Source: Burkholderiales bacterium (GTDB taxonomy: Bacteria > Pseudomonadota > Gammaproteobacteria > Burkholderiales > Thiobacillaceae). Taken from it: a stretch of 15,875 bases of DNA. Position 1 is the stretch's first letter; each line of letters begins with the position of its first letter. Position numbers and translations under genes: made by a program. The stretch covers positions 1 through 15,875 of the forward strand of contig SXRG01000112.1 of NCBI GenBank assembly GCA_005793645.1. Direction: 5' to 3'. This document shows positions 1 to 6,867 of this stretch, piece by piece. The notes under the pieces were generated by a model, which worked only from the letters and a program-made list of their open reading frames with translations, had not been told where the DNA came from and did no database searches.

Positions 1-177
1 CCGGAGCAGCTTTGGGAAACCACTATGGATCCTACTGTCCGTCGCTTGCTTCGCGTACAGATCGAAGACGCCATCGCCGCCGACGAGATTTTCACCACCC
101 TGATGGGCGAAGAAGTCGAACCGCGTCGCCGTTTCATTGAGACTAATGCCCTAGGGGTGCGCAATTTGGATGTGTAG
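1..177 (+). CDS. gyrB: DNA gyrase subunit B, C-terminal end (partial)
   Basis: Only the last 58 codons and the TAG stop are in the window; the 5' part lies beyond the left edge. Frame 1 is open from base 1 and reads PEQLWETTMDPTVRRLL, then IEDAIAADEIFTTLMGEEVE, PRRRFIETNA and finally NLDV. This is the conserved GyrB tail: the end of the Toprim/C-terminal subdomain with the LWETTM, FTTLMG and EPRR(x)FIE blocks and the closing N-L-D-[IV]. GyrB is the ATPase subunit of the type II topoisomerase that introduces negative supercoils. ParE is the main alternative, but the LMG-(D/E)-x-VEPRRxFIExNA ending favours GyrB. A hairpin terminator follows about 65 nt downstream. In many proteobacteria gyrB lies next to dnaA-dnaN-recF, so the origin region may be just to the left (inference). 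Confidence 0.93.
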   Translation, partial: PEQLWETTMDPTVRRLLRVQIEDAIAADEIFTTLMGEEVEPRRRFIETNALGVRNLDV

Positions 178-242
178 GGAAAGCACAAAAAGCTTAGGGA
201 GACTCTGCACAGCCCGACTACATACCCGTCGCGTATGCCATA

Positions 243-268
243 AAAAGGGGGCCATATGGCCCCTTTTT
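243..268. terminator. Bidirectional rho-independent terminator between gyrB and the peroxiredoxin gene
   Basis: The sequence has an A5 run, then GGGGGCC, the loop ATAT, GGCCCC and a T5 run. This forms a GC-rich stem (GGGGCC/GGCCCC, with one unpaired G on the left arm) flanked by A-tract and T-tract. It can therefore end transcripts on either strand: gyrB from the left and the peroxiredoxin from the right. It sits between the two convergent stop codons (gyrB stop at 177, peroxiredoxin stop at 287), as expected for a shared terminator. Confidence 0.9.
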
Positions 269-286
269 CTATTGCCCAAGACCGAG

Positions 287-889
287 TTAGAGTTCGGTGG
301 CGTGCTGGGCCAGGTATTCAGCCACGCCAGCGGTGGTGGCTTTCATGCCGGCCTTGCCCTTGTTCCAGCCGGCCGGGCAGACTTCGCCATGTTCTTCAAA
401 GAATTGCAGGGCATCCACCATGCGCAGCATCTCATCAACATTGCGGCCTAACGGCAGGTCATTGACCACTTGGTGGCGCACTATGCCAACCTTGTCGATC
501 AGGAATGAGCCGCGCAGGGCGACGCCCGGGTCCACTTCCAGGTCATAGGCTTGGGTAACGGCGTGACGAATATCGGCAACCAGGGGATAACCAACCTGAC
601 CAATGCCGCCGTTGTTGACGGGGGTATTTTTCCAGGCCAGATGGGTGAAGTGAGAGTCAATAGACACGCCAATCACCTCAACGCCGCGTTGCTTGAAATC
701 GTTTAGGCGATGGTCAAAAGCCAAGAGTTCAGACGGGCATACGAAGGTGAAGTCCAGCGGATAGAAAAAGATGACACCATATTTACCCTTCAGGTGCGTG
801 GACAGGCTGAAGGTTTCGTTGATGCTGTTATCGCCCATGACGGCGATCGCGGTGAAATCGGGCGCTTGCTTGCCAACTAGTACGGCCAT
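287..889 (-). CDS. Typical 2-Cys peroxiredoxin (AhpC/Prx1-type alkyl hydroperoxide reductase)
   Basis: A 200-residue thiol peroxidase of the thioredoxin fold that reduces H2O2, organic peroxides and peroxynitrite in the cytoplasm. The peroxidatic cysteine is C51 in DFTFVCPSE and the resolving cysteine is C171 in GEVCPAGW, so it is a complete typical 2-Cys enzyme. The Prx signature PLDFTFVCP is present. It also has a GGIG stretch (residues 94-97) and a C-terminal helix with Tyr-Leu (192-193). These occupy the places of the GGLG and YF motifs linked to overoxidation-sensitive peroxiredoxins. The ATG at 887-889 is preceded by GAGGA (899-903, 9 nt away). The gene lies downstream of topB on the same strand, but a 115-nt gap with a candidate IscR-type operator suggests its own promoter. 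No ahpF is adjacent, so reduction is probably by thioredoxin (inference). Confidence 0.95.
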   Translation of the reverse strand: MAVLVGKQAPDFTAIAVMGDNSINETFSLSTHLKGKYGVIFFYPLDFTFVCPSELLAFDHRLNDFKQRGVEVIGVSIDSHFTHLAWKNTPVNNGGIGQVGYPLVADIRHAVTQAYDLEVDPGVALRGSFLIDKVGIVRHQVVNDLPLGRNVDEMLRMVDALQFFEEHGEVCPAGWNKGKAGMKATTAGVAEYLAQHATEL

Positions 890-931
890 GGTGAGTTTTC
901 CTCATAATAAAATAAAAGACGAGCACTTCTA

Positions 932-956
932 ATACCCGCCTAATTTACTACAGTAT
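932..956 (-). promoter_or_regulatory. Candidate IscR/Rrf2-type operator upstream of the peroxiredoxin gene
   Basis: The 25-bp site on the gene strand starts ATACTG, has the centre TAAATTA and ends GGCGGGTAT. I compared it by eye with the E. coli IscR type 1 consensus as I recall it (ATASYYGAC, then TRWWWYA, then GTCRRSTAT). It matches 21 of 25 positions, with the centre perfect and the right half-site 8 of 9. It lies 43-67 nt before the start codon, where it could overlap a promoter. No clear -35/-10 pair is visible, although TATTAG directly follows the GGG at its right end and could serve as a weak -10. IscR control of peroxide-defence genes is known in some Pseudomonas; here it is an inference. 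A chance match in an AT-rich spacer cannot be excluded. Confidence 0.4.
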
Positions 957-1004
957 TATTGTGTTGGACAGAGGTGCAGAGTATTTGTTTATGAATGACA
1001 AGGG

Positions 1005-3743
1005 TTAAGTGGGCTTGCGTGACTTGACTGCCGGTTTGGCCTTCTTCGTGGTGGACTTGGGCGTAACCTGGGTGGCAACCTTCTTTGTGGTGGGCTTGCC
1101 GCCTTTTGCCTCTAGCAAGGCCAGGGCCTCCGCCAGGGAGAATCCGTCTTGGGGGCGATCTTTGGGTAGAGAGGCGTTGATTTTGCCGTGCTGAACATAG
1201 GGGCCAAAGCGCCCTGGTTTAAGCAGAACTAGTTTGCCATCAGCGGGGTGTTCGCCCAGGGTAATGCCGCCGGTCGTGCCTTTACTCGCGCCGCGCTTGG
1301 GGTCGCGCGGTGGGAATTCAAACACTACCTTGTCTTGCTTGGGGTCCCAGGCAAGGAAGGCCTCGAAGGGGCGCCGAGTTCGTGCCGAGACGAAGCCGGT
1401 CATGAGGTCGGTCTTACCGGATGTGAGGAGTTTTTGCATCTGCTCGGATGCGACGATTTGCTGCAGGATGGTCTGACCGCTGCGGAAATCACAGGTTTTT
1501 TCGGGGCCGAGGCTGTTTTCACAGGCGTACACGCTGCCAATGGGGTAGACCTGAGCCGCGCACTTCGGGCAAGGGCCCAGTGAGGTCAGGCCGGTCAGAT
1601 CGACGGGCTCGCTACCCGCACCGGATTCCGGTTCACCAAAATCAAATTCCGGCATTTTTTCGTCGTTGAGACGAATTTCGGCATCGAAGGGGCGCCCCAT
1701 CTTGCTGCGGAACCCGACCAAGGGGCCGACGCGTCCGTCGGTTAGCAGGGTTTCCATTTCGCTGACCTCGAACTGACGACCAGCGACGATCTTCCAGGTG
1801 CTCCAGTCGCAGGCCTGACAGGCGAATTTTTTGTAATTCTCTTTAACCGTACCACCGCATTTGGGGCATGGTGTGGTCAGGGTGGCAAATTCACCGATGA
1901 TGTCATCGTCCTGGTGGGCCTTGATCTGAGCCACCATGCGCTCTGTTATGGCGGCGATGTCTTGCATGAAGTCAGCACGCGTGCGCTGACCCTGTTCCAT
2001 TTTTTTGAGCTCCAGCTCCCAGTTTCCGGTTAGTTCGGGAGAGCACAGCTCGTTAATCTTTAGCCCGCGTAGGGCGATCAAGAGCTGGAAGGCCTTGGTG
2101 GTGGGGATTAGTTCGCGCCCTTCGCGGTATAGGTATTTCTCGGTGATCAGGCCTTCGATGATGGCCGCACGGGTCGCTGGGGTACCGAGTCCGCGACCGG
2201 CCATGGCGGCGCGCAACTCCTCGTCATCTACCATCTTGCCGGCACCCTCCATGGCGGAGAGCAGCGTGGCTTCATTGTAGCGTGCCGGCGGGCGCGTTTG
2301 ATGGGCCTTAATAGCGACGGCGGTCGTGTCCACTGTTTCGTCGCGAGTGACCGGAACTAGCGGTGGGCCGTCCTCATCGCTCTCGCTGCCCTTGCCATAG
2401 ACTGTCAACCAACCCGGCTGGACGAGGACCTTACCCTCGGTCTTGAAGGCGTCGGCCTGGATGTGGGTGATTCGACTGGTGACCAGATATTCGGCTGGTG
2501 GGTAGAAGATGGCCAGAAAGCGTCGAGTGACGAGGTCGTACAGCTTGTGTTCGATCTCGCTCAGTCCCTTGGGTGGGGTGCCGGTCGGGATGATGGCGAA
2601 GTGATCGGAGATCTTGCTGTTGTCGAAGATGCGCTTGTTTGGGCGTATCCAACCGTTTTTCGTAATCTGGTTGGCAAGGGGCGTATATTCCACCGGTAGC
2701 CCGGATAGGATGGTGCTGATCTGGCCAACATAGTCCTCAGGCAAGGCGCGGGCATCGGTACGCGGGTAGGTTAGTACCTTGTGCTTTTCGTACAGTGCCT
2801 GAGCCAGGCCCAGGGTGGTTTTGGCTGAGAAACCGAATCGGCTGTTGGCCTCGCGCTGCAGGCTGGTCAGGTCGAATAGCAGGGGCGGTAGGCGTGATGA
2901 GGGTTTGGTTTCTTCGCTAACCACGCCTAGCTGGCCTAGGCAGCGATCATGAATGGCTTGGGCGCGTGCCGCGTCCCAGAGGCGGGTGGCGCTGGCCTCG
3001 TCGTCGTCGGATTTCTTATAGCCCTTATCGAACCAGCGTCCGGTATAACGGCCAGCGGCGCAGGTGAACTCGGCCTCTATTTCCCAATACTCGCGGGAGA
3101 CAAAGCGGCGAATCTTTTCTTCGCGCTCGACCAGGATGGTCAGGGTTGGCGTCTGTACACGGCCCACCGTGGTGAGGTGAAAACCGCCATTTTTGGAGTT
3201 GAAGGCGGTCATCGCCCGGGTGCCGTTGATGCCGACTAGCCAGTCCGATTCGGAACGGCACATGGCGGCATCGCGCAGGCCGTGCAGCTCGGTCGCGGGG
3301 CGCAATGCCTGGAAACCGGTCTGGATGGCTTGTTTGGTCATCGATTGCAGCCAGAGGCGTTCGACCGGTTTTTTGATCCCGCTGTGCTGGACAATATAGC
3401 TGAAGATCAGCTCACCTTCGCGTCCGGCATCGCAGGCGTTGATCAAACCATCGACCTCTTTGCGTTTGGCCAAGCGGGCCAGGAGTTTCAGGCGGGACTC
3501 GGTCTTTTCGATTGGCAAGAGGTCAAAATGAGGCGGGATAACGGGTAGGTGTGTGAATGACCACTTTCCGCGCTTGACCTCATATTCCTCAGGGGCTGCA
3601 ATTTCCACGAGGTGGCCAATGGCGGAGGAAAGGATGAAGGTCGCGCTTTCGAAATAATCATCGTGGCGGGTAAAACCTCCGAGTGCGCGGGCGATGTCAG
3701 CCGCAACAGAGGGCTTCTCAGCGATGATGAGTTTTTTGCTCAC
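1005..3743 (-). CDS. topB: DNA topoisomerase III (type IA), long form with two zinc ribbons
   Basis: A 912-residue ATP-independent type IA topoisomerase, which cuts one strand to relax negative supercoils and decatenate DNA. The Toprim domain (about 1-140) has E9 in IAEKPS and the acidic site ACDAGREGE (D105, E109, E111). The catalytic tyrosine is Y326 in LTYPRTDARALP, and TTVGRVQTPTL (191-201) is the family's DNA-binding block. Two CxxC...C zinc ribbons follow (C626/C629/C642/C645 and C725/C728/C741/C751). Each is followed by a similar module containing LLT(D/S)G...GF...RPF. A topoisomerase C-terminal repeat (GRFGPYVQHG, 844-853) and a Lys-rich tail come last. The start is GTG, with GAAGG 6 nt upstream (3750-3754). 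It lies 24 nt after smg, so it is probably co-transcribed. E. coli has only the zinc-ribbon fragment gene yrdD at this locus. TopA is the alternative name; the LWLQSMT and VGRVQTPT forms favour topoisomerase III. Confidence 0.93.
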   Translation of the reverse strand: MSKKLIIAEKPSVAADIARALGGFTRHDDYFESATFILSSAIGHLVEIAAPEEYEVKRGKWSFTHLPVIPPHFDLLPIEKTESRLKLLARLAKRKEVDGLINACDAGREGELIFSYIVQHSGIKKPVERLWLQSMTKQAIQTGFQALRPATELHGLRDAAMCRSESDWLVGINGTRAMTAFNSKNGGFHLTTVGRVQTPTLTILVEREEKIRRFVSREYWEIEAEFTCAAGRYTGRWFDKGYKKSDDDEASATRLWDAARAQAIHDRCLGQLGVVSEETKPSSRLPPLLFDLTSLQREANSRFGFSAKTTLGLAQALYEKHKVLTYPRTDARALPEDYVGQISTILSGLPVEYTPLANQITKNGWIRPNKRIFDNSKISDHFAIIPTGTPPKGLSEIEHKLYDLVTRRFLAIFYPPAEYLVTSRITHIQADAFKTEGKVLVQPGWLTVYGKGSESDEDGPPLVPVTRDETVDTTAVAIKAHQTRPPARYNEATLLSAMEGAGKMVDDEELRAAMAGRGLGTPATRAAIIEGLITEKYLYREGRELIPTTKAFQLLIALRGLKINELCSPELTGNWELELKKMEQGQRTRADFMQDIAAITERMVAQIKAHQDDDIIGEFATLTTPCPKCGGTVKENYKKFACQACDWSTWKIVAGRQFEVSEMETLLTDGRVGPLVGFRSKMGRPFDAEIRLNDEKMPEFDFGEPESGAGSEPVDLTGLTSLGPCPKCAAQVYPIGSVYACENSLGPEKTCDFRSGQTILQQIVASEQMQKLLTSGKTDLMTGFVSARTRRPFEAFLAWDPKQDKVVFEFPPRDPKRGASKGTTGGITLGEHPADGKLVLLKPGRFGPYVQHGKINASLPKDRPQDGFSLAEALALLEAKGGKPTTKKVATQVTPKSTTKKAKPAVKSRKPT

Positions 3744-3767
3744 GGGTAGCCTTCGTGGGGGTTTGGA

Positions 3768-4223
3768 TTAGTGCAGGGTGGGCTGGTAATTATCTTCGTC
3801 GCGCACCAGGTCTTCCAGCCACAAGGCATCGCCAGGACCGTGCAACCGGTTGATGGCTAGGAGGGCGATCCACTTTATCTTCTGCGCGGAGACCTCGGCG
3901 TCTTCTAGGGCTAGGGCGCGATCAACGATCCATTCCCGGGCGTGGGCAGGCAGCAGACCGGAGGTCTCCAGGAAGAATAGAAAATCGATCCCCTCAATGG
4001 CGAGCCGCTGTTGCTCGTAAGCGGTGTAGCAACGTGTGGCTTGGCTGTCCGGATAGGGCTCGGCGTCCGAGAGCTGGTTCATGGCCTCCAGCCAGTTGAG
4101 GGCACGGTCGATATCGTTGGCATCAAATCCCACCGCACTGAGCTTGCTGGACAGGAGGTCGTTATCAGGCGCCCGGTCGGTTACCAGGTAATTGTCGTAG
4201 AGGTAGAGGAGGATATCGAACAT
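3768..4223 (-). CDS. smg: Smg family protein (DUF494)
   Basis: A 151-residue acidic, soluble, mostly helical protein of the Smg/DUF494 family, whose biochemical role is not established. The N-terminus MFDILLYLYDNYL is the family's conserved opening, and the YEQQRLAIEGIDFL segment with WIVDRALALE is also typical. The family nearly always sits between dprA and a topoisomerase or its zinc-ribbon fragment, as here. I chose the ATG at 4221-4223. An in-frame TTG at 4233-4235 would add four residues (MIAN) and directly abut the dprA stop, but the family begins at MFD. Neither start has a convincing ribosome binding site, so translation may be coupled to dprA, whose stop is only 12 nt away. Confidence 0.9.
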   Translation of the reverse strand: MFDILLYLYDNYLVTDRAPDNDLLSSKLSAVGFDANDIDRALNWLEAMNQLSDAEPYPDSQATRCYTAYEQQRLAIEGIDFLFFLETSGLLPAHAREWIVDRALALEDAEVSAQKIKWIALLAINRLHGPGDALWLEDLVRDEDNYQPTLH

Positions 4224-4235
4224 GTTTGCGATCAA

Positions 4236-5309
4236 TTAGTAGAGGCGCTGGAACATTCCACCGGGCAGAGAGGCCACGCGGCCTTCCAGCTCGTGCGTAA
4301 GTAGCATGGCCGATAGGTTATCGACCGTCAAGCGACTGCGTTCCTGGAGTTGATCCAGGCTCAGTGGTCCGTTGTCCAGCAAGGCAAGCAGATTGCTGGT
4401 GGTGGCGGGATCTGGGAGGTCTTCATTGGTGGTGAGCGGTAGGTGCAGCTCTTCAAGGATGTCATTCGCCGATTCGACCAATTTGGCGCCGTCGCGAATC
4501 AGGCGGTGACAGCCGCGCGCCAGCGGATGATGGATGGAGCCTGGCAGGGCAAATACTTCGCGGCCTTGTTCGCCGGCCAACCGGGCCGTGATTAGAGAGC
4601 CGGATTCAAGGGCGGCCTCGATGACCAACACGCCTAGCGACAGCCCGCTGATGATGCGGTTACGACGCGGGAAGTGGCCAGGACGCGGAGGTGTGCCGAT
4701 GGGGAACTCGGAAACGAGGGCCCCGCCGTGGGCGATCTCATGCGCGAGGGCACGGTTCCTGGCTGGATAGACACGATCCAGTCCAGTACCAACCACGGCA
4801 ATCCCGCTGCCATTGCCTGCCAACCCGCCGCGATGCGCGGCGGTATCGATGCCGTTCGCCAGACCACTGACGATTGTCAGGCCACTTGCGGCGAGGTTTT
4901 CAGCAAAGGCTTCGGCATCGCGCTGCCCCTGGACGCTGGCATTGCGAGAGCCGACGATGGCGAGCAGGGGCCGTGATAGGGTGGCGAGATTGCCTTTGAC
5001 ATAGAGCCAGGGCGGCGAACCCGGGACGGACTGCAGGGCCTTGGGGTAGGCGGGATCGGTGATTGGTACGAGGTGCGCGTCCTCGGCGGCTAGCCAGTCC
5101 AGGCCGCTACGCACAGCGGCGTCCGCTTCCGTGCTGCATAGCGCGGCGGCACGGGTTACGCCAATTAATGCGGCGAGGGTGGTTTGGCTGGCGGCACAGA
5201 GGGTGGCTACGCTATCGAAGGCATCCAGAAGGCGCAGAACAGCCTCCGGGCCCAGACCGGGCACGGCTTCTAGGCGCAACCAGAGTTCGCTTTCGGCGTT
5301 GACAGGCAT
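4236..5309 (-). CDS. dprA: DNA processing protein DprA (Smf)
   Basis: A 357-residue DNA-processing protein. It binds incoming single-stranded DNA in the cytoplasm and loads RecA during natural transformation, and it is also widespread in bacteria not known to be competent. Residues 1-75 form a helix-hairpin-helix/SAM-like region (AVPGLGPEAVLRLL). The extended Rossmann fold (about 80-290) has AIVGSRNAS (117-125), SGLANGIDTAAHRG (148-161), GTGLDRVYPARN and FPRRNRIISGLS (213-224). This contains the conserved G-S-R and the R/N residues used in DNA binding. A winged-helix domain of the DprA C-terminal type closes it (about 300-357, ending FQRLY). It is the first gene of the leftward dprA-smg-topB group and is divergent from def. 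No good Shine-Dalgarno sequence precedes the ATG. Confidence 0.95.
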   Translation of the reverse strand: MPVNAESELWLRLEAVPGLGPEAVLRLLDAFDSVATLCAASQTTLAALIGVTRAAALCSTEADAAVRSGLDWLAAEDAHLVPITDPAYPKALQSVPGSPPWLYVKGNLATLSRPLLAIVGSRNASVQGQRDAEAFAENLAASGLTIVSGLANGIDTAAHRGGLAGNGSGIAVVGTGLDRVYPARNRALAHEIAHGGALVSEFPIGTPPRPGHFPRRNRIISGLSLGVLVIEAALESGSLITARLAGEQGREVFALPGSIHHPLARGCHRLIRDGAKLVESANDILEELHLPLTTNEDLPDPATTSNLLALLDNGPLSLDQLQERSRLTVDNLSAMLLTHELEGRVASLPGGMFQRLY

Positions 5310-5344
5310 TGTGTGTGGGCTGCGTTCCGGGCTGGCCCTCCCGC

Positions 5345-5350
5345 TATAAT
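5345..5350 (+). promoter_or_regulatory. -10 box of the likely def operon promoter
   Basis: A perfect TATAAT lies in the 75-nt divergent spacer between dprA and def. It would place the transcription start near 5357 and give def a leader of about 28 nt. No clear TTGACA-like -35 element lies 16-18 nt upstream (the sequence there is around GCGTTC), and the TG of an extended -10 is missing. The promoter may therefore be weak or activated. It is the only recognisable promoter in front of the eight-gene + strand operon. Confidence 0.6.
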
Positions 5351-5384
5351 GCCCACATTAAATACAGACTGATCGTAAACGGCA

Positions 5385-5888
5385 ATGGCCTTGCTCAAAA
5401 TTCTTCATTTCCCCGACCCGCGTTTGCAGCGGGTGGCCCAATTCGTATCTGTGGTGGACGACGCGCTCCGTCAGCTTGCGGGCGACATGGCCGAGACCAT
5501 GTACGCTGCGCCGGGGATTGGCTTGGCCGCGACCCAGGTGGATCATCATATTTGCCTCGTCGTTATCGATATCAGTGAGGAAAAGAATCAGTTGATTACT
5601 CTCGTCAATCCGGAGATTGTCAGTCAGACTGGGGCGAAGGAGGGCGAGGAGGGTTGTCTGTCGGTTCCGGGCATCTATGACAAGGTGACTCGCGCTGAGC
5701 AGGTGCGGATACGCGCCCTGGACCTGAATGGCCAACCTTTCGAGCTGGAGGCCGAGGGTTTGTTGGCAGTCTGTATCCAGCACGAGATTGACCACTTGCA
5801 AGGCCGTGTTTTCGTGGACCGCCTTTCCCGCCTCAAGCAGATGCGCATCCGTAAAAAACTGTTAAAACTTGATCGCGAAACCATGTGA
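5385..5888 (+). CDS. def: Peptide deformylase
   Basis: A 167-residue metalloenzyme that removes the formyl group from the N-terminal Met of nascent proteins at the ribosome. All three signature motifs are intact: GIGLAATQ (44-51), EGCLSVPG (89-96) with metal ligand C91, and QHEIDHLQG (132-140) with metal ligands H133 and H137 and catalytic E134. Length and the opening LKILHFPDPRL are typical of the type 1 enzyme of Gram-negative bacteria. It is the first gene of the + strand operon, behind the TATAAT box. Its stop overlaps the fmt start by one base (TGATG). The leader shows no strong Shine-Dalgarno sequence before the ATG. Confidence 0.97.
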   Translation: MALLKILHFPDPRLQRVAQFVSVVDDALRQLAGDMAETMYAAPGIGLAATQVDHHICLVVIDISEEKNQLITLVNPEIVSQTGAKEGEEGCLSVPGIYDKVTRAEQVRIRALDLNGQPFELEAEGLLAVCIQHEIDHLQGRVFVDRLSRLKQMRIRKKLLKLDRETM

Positions 5889-6850
5889 TGCGTCTTATTT
5901 TTGCGGGTACGCCGGAGTTTGCCGCATGCGCCCTGAAGGCCTTGATTGCTGCTGGGCATGCGATTGCCTTGGTCTTGACGCAGCCGGATCGTCCTTCTGG
6001 TCGGGGTATGAAACTTACGCCAAGCCCGGTCAAGGTTGTGGCGCTTCAGTATGGACTCCCGGTCTATCAGCCCTCGACCCTGCGAGATGTTGAGGTGCAA
6101 GCGTGCTTGCGCGCTGTTTCTGCCGAGGTGATGATCGTCGCGGCCTATGGCCTGATTTTGCCGCAGGCTGTTCTAGATATTCCGCCTCGCGGTTGCATTA
6201 ACCTTCACGCCTCCCTGTTGCCGCGTTGGCGTGGGGCGGCACCGATCCAGCGGGCGATCCTGGCGGGCGATGTTGAGACAGGCATTACCTTGATGCAGAT
6301 GGATGCGGGTCTAGATACAGGTGCGATGTTGTCTCGCCACCCGCTGACCATTGGGGCAGAGGAAACGGCGGGCGAACTGCATGATCGTCTCGCGATGTTG
6401 GGCGGTGTGGCCATTGTGGAGTTATTGTTGCGGTGGGCTGTCGCGTCTGGTGAGGTGTTTGGCGAGGCGCAGGACGAGCGCCTGGTAACCTATGCGGCCA
6501 AGATAGATAAGGCGCAGGCGCGGCTTGACTGGCAACGGCCAGCTGTCGAATTGTTGCGTCAGGTGCGTGCTTATCATCCGGTCCCCGGTGCTTGGACTTT
6601 GTTGGAAGGGGAGCCTTTTAAGGTTTGGAAGGCTGAGATTGCATGGCATGAGGCTGGTGCCGAGGCTCGGGTGGACGACGGAGAGAGGATGCCGGGTGCC
6701 GTTTTGGCCGGGGTGGGTGGTGGGATCTTTATCCTCTGTGGAGCGGGGGTTCTGCGTCTTTTGGAGGTGCAGGTGGCCGGGGGCCGGCGTTTGACGGCCG
6801 ACGCGTTTTTGGCCGGTCATCCGCTGCCTGCGGGAAGTCGGTTGGTTTGA
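5888..6850 (+). CDS. fmt: Methionyl-tRNA formyltransferase
   Basis: A 320-residue cytoplasmic enzyme that transfers a formyl group from 10-formyl-THF to Met-tRNAfMet, so it works upstream of Def in the formylation/deformylation cycle. The N-terminal Rossmann-type domain starts LIFAGTPEFAA. The catalytic triad is N105 and H107 in CINLHASLLPRWRGAAPIQ and D143 in DAGLDTG, by alignment with the E. coli N/H/D triad. The C-terminal OB-like domain (about 205-320) follows KIDKAQARLDW and has the usual VRAYHPVPGAW. I chose the ATG at 5888, which overlaps the def stop. A GTG directly before it (5885) would add one residue. Translation is probably coupled to def, as no good ribosome binding site is visible. 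Confidence 0.97.
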   Translation: MRLIFAGTPEFAACALKALIAAGHAIALVLTQPDRPSGRGMKLTPSPVKVVALQYGLPVYQPSTLRDVEVQACLRAVSAEVMIVAAYGLILPQAVLDIPPRGCINLHASLLPRWRGAAPIQRAILAGDVETGITLMQMDAGLDTGAMLSRHPLTIGAEETAGELHDRLAMLGGVAIVELLLRWAVASGEVFGEAQDERLVTYAAKIDKAQARLDWQRPAVELLRQVRAYHPVPGAWTLLEGEPFKVWKAEIAWHEAGAEARVDDGERMPGAVLAGVGGGIFILCGAGVLRLLEVQVAGGRRLTADAFLAGHPLPAGSRLV

Positions 6851-6853
6851 TTT

Positions 6854-6858
6854 AGGAG
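6854..6858 (+). promoter_or_regulatory. Ribosome binding site of rsmB
   Basis: AGGAG lies 9 nt before the ATG at 6868. Another ATG at 6861, in a different frame, is only 2 nt from this site and is too close to be used. The spacing decides the start. Confidence 0.75.
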
Positions 6859-6867
6859 AAATGCACG

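Noticed and set aside
890..1004. Terminator for topB before the peroxiredoxin gene
   Set aside because: No GC-rich hairpin with a T-run is visible on the minus strand; some readthrough from topB into the peroxiredoxin gene is possible.
4224..4235. TTG start of smg at 4235
   Set aside because: The Smg family begins with MFD at the ATG at 4223; the four extra residues have no family support.
6861..6863. ATG just before the rsmB start
   Set aside because: It is in a different frame from rsmB and only 2 nt from the AGGAG site.
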